NCBI RefSeq assembly: GCF_033100395.1
Contig: NZ_JAWLVJ010000003.1
Coordinates: 168,170 to 232,169, forward strand
DNA length: 64,000 nucleotides
Source of the DNA: Terasakiella sp033100395
GTDB taxonomy: Bacteria > Pseudomonadota > Alphaproteobacteria > Rhodospirillales > Terasakiellaceae
Reading direction: 5' to 3'
Below the pieces are notes generated by a model that worked only from the letters and a program-made list of their open reading frames with translations, did no database searches and was not told where the DNA came from. The number at the start of each line of letters is the position of its first letter. Within the stretch, counting starts at the first letter, position 1. The translations under genes were made by a program, and so were the position numbers. Positions 17,905 through 24,773 of this stretch are shown in pieces.

Positions 17905-18720
17905 GTGAAAAAACAACTGATTATCTTTACCGATCTGGATGGCACCTTGCTGGATCATGATACCTATTCTTTTGCCAAGGCGCAGTCCGCGCTGGACCGT
18001 TTGAAAGTCAATCAGGTCCCCCTTGTCCTGACGACCAGCAAGGCCTACGCAGAGGTTAAGGAATTTCAGGCGAAACTTGCAATCAGTGATCCCTGTATCA
18101 TCGAAAATGGTTCGGCGATTTATGCTGGGACAAGTGCATTCAGTCAGTCTCTAGACCTGGGGGAAGCAAAAATCTTTGGTCGGCCTTATGATGAAATCTG
18201 CACATTTATTGATCAATTGCCTAAAAATATACGCAGACATATCCGTGGATTTGGCGATATGTCGGTCAAAGGTGTCTGTGAAATAACCGATTTGCCTATT
18301 GATAAGGCAGAAAAAGCAAAAGACCGACTGGCGAGTGAACCCTTTTTATGGACGGGTACGGACGCGGAATTGAAAGAGCTGGAAAGCTTGTTGAAGGCAG
18401 AGAATATGGCGCTTTTACAAGGCGGGCGATTTTATCACATTCTGTCCAAAACCGATAAGAGTGAGGCCATTAACTGGATGATGGCCCGTTTGAAAAGCCT
18501 TTTTCCAGCAAATGATTATCACAGTTGCGCCCTTGGGGATGGGCCTAATGATGCAAAAATGATCGCAGCGGCTGAGACAGGCATAGTAATTGCAAATCCG
18601 GAGGGTGTGGCGCTTTCGATTGAGGCGCCCTTTGGGAAGATTAAGTATCCTGAACCCATTGGCCCTCAGGGCTGGGCGGTCGGGATGCATGAGCTAATGG
18701 ACGAGCTTGGGCTCGACTGA
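17905..18720 (+). CDS. HAD-IIB phosphatase, glucosyl-/mannosyl-3-phosphoglycerate phosphatase type
   Basis: A 271-residue HAD hydrolase. Motif I is FTDLDGTLLD at residues 8-17 (nucleophile Asp10), motif II is around VLTTSKAY, and motifs III/IV are the Lys region SKTDKSEAI and LGDGPNDAKM. This is the MpgP/COG3769 pattern. It would remove the phosphate from glucosyl-3-phosphoglycerate to give the compatible solute glucosylglycerate. The start is GTG, supported by an AGGT ribosome site and by the position of motif I. The synthase gene follows 22 bases after the stop. Mannosyl specificity is possible; the neighbouring synthase and GH13 phosphorylase favour glucosyl. Confidence 0.85.
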   Translation: MKKQLIIFTDLDGTLLDHDTYSFAKAQSALDRLKVNQVPLVLTTSKAYAEVKEFQAKLAISDPCIIENGSAIYAGTSAFSQSLDLGEAKIFGRPYDEICTFIDQLPKNIRRHIRGFGDMSVKGVCEITDLPIDKAEKAKDRLASEPFLWTGTDAELKELESLLKAENMALLQGGRFYHILSKTDKSEAINWMMARLKSLFPANDYHSCALGDGPNDAKMIAAAETGIVIANPEGVALSIEAPFGKIKYPEPIGPQGWAVGMHELMDELGLD

Positions 18721-18742
18721 CAACTTTGGGGATTTGAACAAG

Positions 18743-19954
18743 ATGGCTGATTTTTATCAAAAAGGCGTAATTTCCACCCTTCACAATCTGACGAACCGAC
18801 CATTGGAAGAGTTTGAACAGGATTTGACCATGTTCGCGCAAACCCGGCCCATGTCGCTGGTTCTGCCGTCCCTGTTCAGTGAACTTGAAGGCCCGGCCCT
18901 TGAACATATTGTGGAAGAACTGGCACAGGTTCCCTATCTGGCGGAAATTGTCATTGGGCTGGACCGTGCCGATAAGGAACAGTTTGAATTTGCCAAGCAT
19001 TATTTTTCCAAACTGCCGCAGCGTCATCGTATTTTATGGAATGACGGTCCCCGCCTGCGCGCACTGGATGATGAATTAAAAGACAAGGGCTTGTCCCCGC
19101 GTGAACCAGGCAAAGGGCGAAATGTCTGGTTCTGCTTTGGCTATACGCTGTCTTCACGTCGCGCAGAGGTCGTCGGGCTGCATGACTGTGATATCCTGAC
19201 CTATGACCGCAGCATGCTGGCGCGTTTGATGTATCCGGTGGCGAACCCGAATTTCTCTTACGTTTTTGCCAAAGGCTTTTATCCGCGCATCCATGATGGC
19301 CGTCTCAGTGGTCGTGTGACCCGCTTGTTGGTGACACCGTTGTTGCGTGCCTTGAAAAAGGTCATCGGGGACCATGACTATATCACCTACCTGGACAGTT
19401 TCCGTTATCCACTGGCAGGTGAATTTGCCATGCGCACGTCTGTGGTTTCTGACATTCGTATTCCGTCGGACTGGGGGCTGGAAATCGGTGTGCTTTCTGA
19501 AATTCGTCGCAATTATTCCACCAAAGTGATTGCTCAGGTGGATATCGCGGATAATTATGATCACAAACATCAGATCATGTCCGAAGAAGACGCCAGTACA
19601 GGCCTGTCGCGCATGAGTATTGATATTTCCAAGGCGATTTATCGTAAATTGGCGACCGACGGACAGATATTCTCGCTTGAAAAATTCCGTACCATCAAGG
19701 CGACGTATTACCGTGAAGCCCTTGATCTGATTGAAAATTATTATAATGACGCGATGATGAACGGTCTGGCTGTGGATCGTCACAAGGAAGAACAGGCGGT
19801 AGAACTGTTTGCCAGCAACATCATGCAGGCCGGACAGGTCTTTTTGGAGTATCCGGAAGAAGTGCCCTTCATCCCAAGCTGGAGCCGTGTCCATTCCGCT
19901 ATGCCGGGTTTCCTGTCCCGCCTGAATAAGGCTGTGGAAGAAGATAACGCTTAG
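18743..19954 (+). CDS. Glucosyl-3-phosphoglycerate synthase-like glycosyltransferase
   Basis: A 403-residue GT-A-type glycosyltransferase. It begins MADFYQKGVISTLHNL, a start typical of GpgS proteins. The metal/nucleotide region reads GLHDCDILTYD near residue 150, after GKGRNVWFCFGY. It would transfer glucose from a nucleotide sugar to 3-phosphoglycerate. The ATG at 18743 is preferred to an upstream start at 18707 that would overlap the phosphatase; GGGGA lies 10 bases before it. The last bases overlap the stop of the convergent phosphorylase gene by 4 bp. Confidence 0.85.
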   Translation: MADFYQKGVISTLHNLTNRPLEEFEQDLTMFAQTRPMSLVLPSLFSELEGPALEHIVEELAQVPYLAEIVIGLDRADKEQFEFAKHYFSKLPQRHRILWNDGPRLRALDDELKDKGLSPREPGKGRNVWFCFGYTLSSRRAEVVGLHDCDILTYDRSMLARLMYPVANPNFSYVFAKGFYPRIHDGRLSGRVTRLLVTPLLRALKKVIGDHDYITYLDSFRYPLAGEFAMRTSVVSDIRIPSDWGLEIGVLSEIRRNYSTKVIAQVDIADNYDHKHQIMSEEDASTGLSRMSIDISKAIYRKLATDGQIFSLEKFRTIKATYYREALDLIENYYNDAMMNGLAVDRHKEEQAVELFASNIMQAGQVFLEYPEEVPFIPSWSRVHSAMPGFLSRLNKAVEEDNA

Positions 19955-21669
19955 GCTTGCGTCAGCCAGACCGTCTGATAAGGCGCAAAAGTCATATCCG
20001 CCATCAGGTCATCAATGGCTTGCCCGCTGATCAGATCGATCCAGTTTTGGGTTTCATCCAGATTAAGGTCGAGCAGGGATAAGGTCTGTTCACGGTCTTG
20101 CAGGTTGGTGACGCAGTGGATAAACTGCCCTTCCCCTTTGTGCTGGCGGATAAAGCCGAAGAAGCCGGATTGCGGCTGCATCAGATATTGTGTGGCATCC
20201 GGGTGGAAGGCTGGTTGATTAATACGGATGGCAAGTCGTCTGCGGGTCTCGTTAAAGACGCGGGCGTGAATGCTGGTGTTGTCATCCAGCTTTTCACAGA
20301 TGTCATCATAATCAAGTTGACTGCGGTTGATGGACCGATTGTGCTGGGTCTTTTCCAGTTTGTGGTAATCGTTCGTCGTGCCCAGCAGGCTATGGACATA
20401 AAAGGCCGGAATGCCTTGCAGGCCCATCATGATGGTTTGCGAGGCAATAAACCGTTCTACCTGTAACTCATCTGCCCCCTGAATGGTGCCTTTTAGGGCA
20501 TCGAAATAGGTGATGTTCATCTCGTATGGTTTTTCAACACCTTCACTCACCGTTCGGGTTGTGACGCGACCGCCAAAATTTTCAATGGTGTTGAGCATCA
20601 AGTCGATATCGTTTTGCGACAATAGTCCTTCCGTCGGGCGCAGGCCGATGCCGTCGTGCGACGCGGTGAAATTCAGATAGGTACAGCCATTTTGCAAGGG
20701 TGGCATGTTGGCCGCCCAATGGCGCAGATGCTCAGACCGTCCGGTCAGCAAGGCATGTAGCAAGAGCGGCGGAAGGCTGAAGTTATAGACGATATGGGCT
20801 TCGTTTGCGTTACCGAAATACTGGATGTTTTCGTGGTTAGGCACATTGGTTTCTGTAATCAGAATAATGGTTTCATTTCGCATATCGGCCAATGTGCGCA
20901 TCAGTTTGATGATCTCATGGGTCTGGGGCAGATGGATGCTGCTGGTTCCTGCCTCTTTCCAAAGGAATGCCACCGCATCCAGGCGGAAAATTCGAACGCC
21001 ATAGTCAATATAGCGCCCCATGATGGCAAGCATTTCTATTAATAAGTCAGGATTGGAAAAATCCAGATCGACCTGATCATGGCTGAAAGTGCACCAGACA
21101 TATTTGGTGCCATCTTTTGTTTCAGTTTCACGCAGCAATTCAAACGGTCTGGGGCGTATCACATGTTTGAGATCATCATCTAATTCTGCGGTTTTGATAA
21201 AGCCGTTACCTGGGGCGGCATTTTCTTGAAACTGCTTAAACCATTTATGCTGGCTGGAGGCATGATTGACCACCAGGTCCCCCATAAAGCGAAAGTCTTT
21301 GGCGATGGCCGTGATATCTGACCAATCCCCAAGGTCTGGGCGCACCAGATCATAATCCTGCACGGCAAATCCGTCATCTGATGTATAGGGAAAGAACGGC
21401 AATATATGCACACCTGTCAGCACATCTTTCAGGCGGGTGTCCAGAAAGTTTTTAAGCGTGGTTAGTGGCTTTTCACCCTCTTTTAAGAACGTATCACCAT
21501 AGGTGATCATCAGTGTATCACGTTGGCTCCAGAGGTCATTAAACCTTGGCTTGGCATTGTCCGTCCCGACCCCAAAGGCATTCAGTGATTTTTGTGCCAG
21601 TGTGTCCAAATCCGCATCGGGGTAAATCTGTGCCAGATGGTGGATAATTTTTTGTCGTGCTTCTTTCAT
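19951..21669 (-). CDS. GH13 sugar phosphorylase, probable glucosylglycerate phosphorylase
   Basis: A 572-residue member of the sucrose-phosphorylase-like branch of glycoside hydrolase family 13. The (beta/alpha)8 barrel motifs are MGDLVVNHASSQHKWF, the nucleophile region IFRLDAVAFLWKE, the acid/base region ILITETNVPNHENI and FTASHDGIGLRP. The position next to the synthesis genes points to glucosylglycerate as substrate, giving glucose 1-phosphate and glycerate; sucrose phosphorylase is the main alternative. The ATG at 21669 gives the family's normal N-terminus; about 65 codons of open frame upstream look non-coding. Confidence 0.85.
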   Translation of the reverse strand: MKEARQKIIHHLAQIYPDADLDTLAQKSLNAFGVGTDNAKPRFNDLWSQRDTLMITYGDTFLKEGEKPLTTLKNFLDTRLKDVLTGVHILPFFPYTSDDGFAVQDYDLVRPDLGDWSDITAIAKDFRFMGDLVVNHASSQHKWFKQFQENAAPGNGFIKTAELDDDLKHVIRPRPFELLRETETKDGTKYVWCTFSHDQVDLDFSNPDLLIEMLAIMGRYIDYGVRIFRLDAVAFLWKEAGTSSIHLPQTHEIIKLMRTLADMRNETIILITETNVPNHENIQYFGNANEAHIVYNFSLPPLLLHALLTGRSEHLRHWAANMPPLQNGCTYLNFTASHDGIGLRPTEGLLSQNDIDLMLNTIENFGGRVTTRTVSEGVEKPYEMNITYFDALKGTIQGADELQVERFIASQTIMMGLQGIPAFYVHSLLGTTNDYHKLEKTQHNRSINRSQLDYDDICEKLDDNTSIHARVFNETRRRLAIRINQPAFHPDATQYLMQPQSGFFGFIRQHKGEGQFIHCVTNLQDREQTLSLLDLNLDETQNWIDLISGQAIDDLMADMTFAPYQTVWLTQA

Positions 21670-21735
21670 AAAGAATAGGTTTACACAGGTTTCGTTTGGC
21701 CTGACAATAAAAATGAAAACGCATGGGAGGGGAAA

Positions 21736-22245
21736 ATGAAAAAGACGATTCTGGCTGCTGGCCTGATGTGCATCTGCACGTTTAATGTGCAGGCGGATGA
21801 GCGCGAAGTCATTAAAATTCCAAGTGAAATCAAATCCATGTTTCTGGAAGAGATGCGCGGTCATCTGGATAATTTAAATGAGATCACGTTAGCGATTTCT
21901 GCTGGCGATTTTGAAACAGCTGCCTTTGTTGCCCAAAGTAAAATGGGATTTGGCCGCCCCATGCGTGATGTGATGGAAGAACAGGGCCTGCCCCAGGATG
22001 TGATCAACAAAACATTGGAAAAAATGCGTGCTGAACATGGCAAAGGCGGGGGTATGGAACAGTTCATGCCAGAAGAAATTCGTGAAATGGGACGTGATTT
22101 CCATACGGCTGCAGAAAATTTCGCCCGTGTTGCACGAAGCGTAAGCACACCACCAACAGCGGATGAATATCAAAGGGTTTTTACCGCCTTAAGTGAGGCA
22201 ATTGACGTCTGCAGTGCCTGTCATTCTTCATTTCGGGTGGAGTAA
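21736..22245 (+). CDS. Periplasmic class II-type cytochrome c
   Basis: A 169-residue secreted protein. A Sec signal peptide ends near VQA (residue 20). The mature protein is mostly amphipathic helix, and a single heme-binding site CSACH lies at residues 159-163, ten residues from the C-terminus. A C-terminal heme site on a helical bundle is the pattern of cytochrome c' and c556. It is transcribed away from the phosphorylase gene and has no obvious partner. Its role could be electron transfer or NO binding. Confidence 0.85.
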   Translation: MKKTILAAGLMCICTFNVQADEREVIKIPSEIKSMFLEEMRGHLDNLNEITLAISAGDFETAAFVAQSKMGFGRPMRDVMEEQGLPQDVINKTLEKMRAEHGKGGGMEQFMPEEIREMGRDFHTAAENFARVARSVSTPPTADEYQRVFTALSEAIDVCSACHSSFRVE

Positions 22246-22586
22246 AAGCAACCTCTGAGTGAGGGTGAATCGCCGACTTAAATTGATTTCTGAATTTTTT
22301 AAGGCTGTGTTTTATTACGTTTTTACACTTTTTGAATAAGTTGGAGCGTGTGAAAAAAATGATACCCGATTCTTTCTTTGTGAGGTCGTGATTTTGGAGA
22401 ATGCACCTTGATGGAATGCTTCAAAACCGTTTGATTTGCCTGTTTTTCGTGCAGATTTGTTGTATAAATGCAACATGTGCCCAAAAGATCATATCTAAGC
22501 CTTTAATAACCTTGAACTTCCCTAAGCGCTTTTGCTACAAAATATCCAAGCTAAATCTTTGACTACTTCTACTTAGGGGATTTTTT
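22246..22586 (+). promoter_or_regulatory. Promoter and leader region of the outer-membrane barrel gene
   Basis: This 341-bp AT-rich stretch has no convincing ORF. TGTTG (22458-22462) and CAACA (22471-22475) flank a TATAAAT that could be a -10 box. Near the 3' end CCCTAAG (22520-22526) is the exact complement of CTTAGGG (22572-22578), which includes most of the ribosome site AGGGGA, so the leader could fold over it. Confidence 0.4.
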
Positions 22587-23657
22587 ATGAAAAAGCTTTT
22601 GGCTCTCGCAGGGGTTACTCTCCTTGCCGGTCAATTCGTAGGTGGTTCTGCACACGCTGCTGATTGTACGACATCTGGTTACTCTTCCACATATGGCGGC
22701 TGTTCTGGTAACGCTGCCGCTGCAAGTAGCACAGTTACATCTGCACAAACTGTTGCTGCTGCAAGTGCTGCGACTGCTGGCTTGGTTTCCAACCGTCTTG
22801 CTTCCATTACCGCTGGTGGTCAGTCTACTGCCAAACTTAACACTTCCGGTAACAAGCTGAGCTACAGCCTGGACATGGATGAAAACGGTAAAGCAGCTGG
22901 TATGGGTGCTCAGAAGTTCGGTGTTTGGATCGACTTCACTGGTGCTCACTTTGACAACGCTGACAAGGCTGCTGACTACGACGGTGAATTGTACTCTGGT
23001 ATGATCGGTTTCGATTACCGCTTGAACGACAACGTAATTGTCGGTCTTTCTGGTGGTTACGAGAAAGTTGAAACAACAACGACCTTCAACGCAGGTTCCG
23101 AAGATGTTACAGGTTGGACTGTCACACCTTATCTCGGCTATATCATCAACAAAAACTATAGCGTAGACGCGAGCATTGGTTACTCCAAGCTTGACTACGA
23201 TATGGAACGTATTGATGCGACAAACCAAACAGCTATTACAGGTACAACTGAAGCTGATCGTATCTACGGTGCGCTGAATGTTAACGGTAACTGGAACATG
23301 GATAACGTTCTGCTTGGCGCGTCTTTGGGTACATTGTACGCTAAAGAAGAAAAAGATGCCTTTACCGAGAGCGGTGCTGGTGCAACATCTGTTGCGGCGC
23401 AAGACACTAAACTGGGTCGTATTAGCATTGGCGGTAACATCGGCTATGATTTCGGCATGATCACTCCTTACCTCAAAGCTAAATACGGCTATGACTACGA
23501 AGACGGTGGTTCTGGTGACGACAACATGATCAACGGCGGCCTGGGCGTTAACTTCGACTTCGGTTCTTCTGTGTCTGCTGGTCTGGAAAGCACAGCGACT
23601 AAGAAAGGCGATTACACAGACGTTGGTGGTTCCGTGAACCTGCGTGTTCAATTCTAA
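22587..23657 (+). CDS. Outer-membrane beta-barrel protein, autotransporter-barrel type
   Basis: A 356-residue secreted protein. The signal peptide ends AHA (residue 24). Residues 25-90 are low-complexity, rich in Ala, Ser, Thr and Gly, with two Cys near the start (DCTTSGYSSTYGGC). From about residue 95 the sequence alternates polar and apolar residues in strand-and-turn fashion (FGVWIDFTG, YSGMIGFDYRLNDNVIVGLSGGY) and ends in RVQF with C-terminal Phe, the signal for the barrel-assembly machinery. It resembles an autotransporter barrel with almost no passenger. Codon use is strongly biased, as in abundant proteins. Function beyond porin-like or adhesive surface protein cannot be stated. Confidence 0.85.
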   Translation: MKKLLALAGVTLLAGQFVGGSAHAADCTTSGYSSTYGGCSGNAAAASSTVTSAQTVAAASAATAGLVSNRLASITAGGQSTAKLNTSGNKLSYSLDMDENGKAAGMGAQKFGVWIDFTGAHFDNADKAADYDGELYSGMIGFDYRLNDNVIVGLSGGYEKVETTTTFNAGSEDVTGWTVTPYLGYIINKNYSVDASIGYSKLDYDMERIDATNQTAITGTTEADRIYGALNVNGNWNMDNVLLGASLGTLYAKEEKDAFTESGAGATSVAAQDTKLGRISIGGNIGYDFGMITPYLKAKYGYDYEDGGSGDDNMINGGLGVNFDFGSSVSAGLESTATKKGDYTDVGGSVNLRVQF

Positions 23658-23662
23658 GATTG

Positions 23663-24478
23663 ATGCACCAACTTTTTAGAACGTCTGAAAAGGCAGCTTG
23701 GAAACAAGCTGCCTTTTCTCTTGTTTGCCTTTTGGGCTTAAGTGGGTGTGTTACGCCACTTGAAAAGATGCAGAAGCAAGTTGTCCGTGATGGCGTTCAG
23801 GCAGAAACCAGACTGGCAGGCGACTTTTACCTGTTTCGGGCGTTTAAAAAACAAGACAGTACAGACCGTCTTCACATCTTTATTGAGGGGGATGGCCAGG
23901 CTTGGCTGAACCGGTATCAGCCATCCGATAATCCCACCCCGTCCCATGCGGTTGGCTATCAGATCGTCCGGCAGTTCAAGGGCAATTGGGCTTATCTGGC
24001 CCGCCCCTGTCAGTTTGTTGGCGAGCATCAGGCGCAGAATTGTTCCGCCCCTATCTGGACGAATGCCCGATATGCCCCAGAAGTGATCAATTCAACCCTG
24101 ATTGCGATTGATCAGTTAAAAAAGACCTTTGGGGCGCGTTCTATTTATTTATATGGATATTCTGGTGGCGGGACGCTGGCGGCGTTGGTGGCGGCAAGAT
24201 GCAGTGATGTCGCTAATTTAGTGACGGTTGCATCGCCTTTGGGAATTGCGGACTGGGTGCGTTATCATGGCATGTCGCCGCTTAAATATTCCCATGATCC
24301 GGCGGATGAGATTGAACGATGGTCGCGTATCCCGCAGCATCACTATGCAGGCGCCAAGGATGAGATTGTTCCACCTGTTCTCTATCAGCGTATCCTGAAG
24401 TCAGGCACGTCTCTAAGCGTCATAAAGTCTTATGACCATGACTGTTGCTGGGACAAGTTGCCGATCGAAAAACGCTGA
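23663..24478 (+). CDS. Lipoprotein with alpha/beta-hydrolase fold
   Basis: A 271-residue protein. The lipobox LSGC places the lipidated Cys at residue 29, after a short hydrophobic segment (AAFSLVCLLGL). The nucleophile elbow is GYSGGG near residue 166, an early IFIEGDG strand carries the oxyanion region, and Asp and His candidates are near the C-terminus (GAKDEIVPP, DHDCCW). The natural substrate is unknown. The ATG at 23663 lies 5 bases after the barrel gene stop and has no clear ribosome site; a TTG at 23660 is also possible. Codons 9-18 are also the terminator of the barrel gene. The stop touches that of the convergent small gene with no base between. Confidence 0.75.
   Translation: MHQLFRTSEKAAWKQAAFSLVCLLGLSGCVTPLEKMQKQVVRDGVQAETRLAGDFYLFRAFKKQDSTDRLHIFIEGDGQAWLNRYQPSDNPTPSHAVGYQIVRQFKGNWAYLARPCQFVGEHQAQNCSAPIWTNARYAPEVINSTLIAIDQLKKTFGARSIYLYGYSGGGTLAALVAARCSDVANLVTVASPLGIADWVRYHGMSPLKYSHDPADEIERWSRIPQHHYAGAKDEIVPPVLYQRILKSGTSLSVIKSYDHDCCWDKLPIEKR
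23688..23723 (+). terminator. Intrinsic terminator of the barrel gene, inside the next gene's signal peptide
   Basis: AAAAGGCAGCTTG (23688-23700) and CAAGCTGCCTTTT (23705-23717) form a perfect 13-bp stem with a GAAA tetraloop, followed by CTCTTGTTT. It begins 31 bases after the barrel stop codon. Confidence 0.85.
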
Positions 24479-24688
24479 TTACTTGTCTTTCTTGGGCTTA
24501 CCTTTTTCTTTGCCCATGTCGCTTTTCATATCAGACTTCATTTCCTTGGCCTTCTTGACCGTTTTAGAGACCGCATTTTGTTGTGCCTGAACTTTTGCGG
24601 GCATCACCTTGGGGGCCGTTGTTTGTGCAGATGCGTCGATGATCAGTAAGCCGGACGCAAAGGCAGCAAGAACAAAGATCTTTTTCAT
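24479..24688 (-). CDS. Small secreted lysine-rich protein
   Basis: A 69-residue protein with a Sec signal peptide (residues 1-21, ending ASA) and a short, very basic mature part with repeated KSDM units and a tail of Lys, Gly and Glu. It has a good ribosome site (AAAGGAT, 6 bases before the ATG). I know no family for it. A basic, unstructured periplasmic peptide could bind envelope polyanions; that is speculation. Its stop is directly adjacent to the stop of the convergent lipoprotein gene. Confidence 0.65.
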   Translation of the reverse strand: MKKIFVLAAFASGLLIIDASAQTTAPKVMPAKVQAQQNAVSKTVKKAKEMKSDMKSDMGKEKGKPKKDK

Positions 24689-24715
24689 GGCAAAATCCTT
24701 TATAGGGTTTGGTCG

Positions 24716-24748
24716 ATAACTCTCAATAATATATATAGTATGAGTTAT
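24716..24748. promoter_or_regulatory. Inverted repeat in the divergent promoter region
   Basis: ATAACTC (24716-24722) and GAGTTAT (24742-24748) flank an AT-rich centre containing ATATATATAG. It lies between the small secreted protein gene (minus) and the O-antigen-ligase-like gene (plus), a natural position for a shared operator. Confidence 0.35.
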
Positions 24749-24773
24749 TTTTTAAGGGAATAGCCAGATTAAA

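Noticed and set aside
22569..23651. A 360-codon open frame on the minus strand across the whole barrel gene
   Set aside because: The plus-strand protein has a signal peptide, barrel pattern and C-terminal Phe. The reverse frame is open because of strong codon bias in the plus gene and its translation has no protein-like features.
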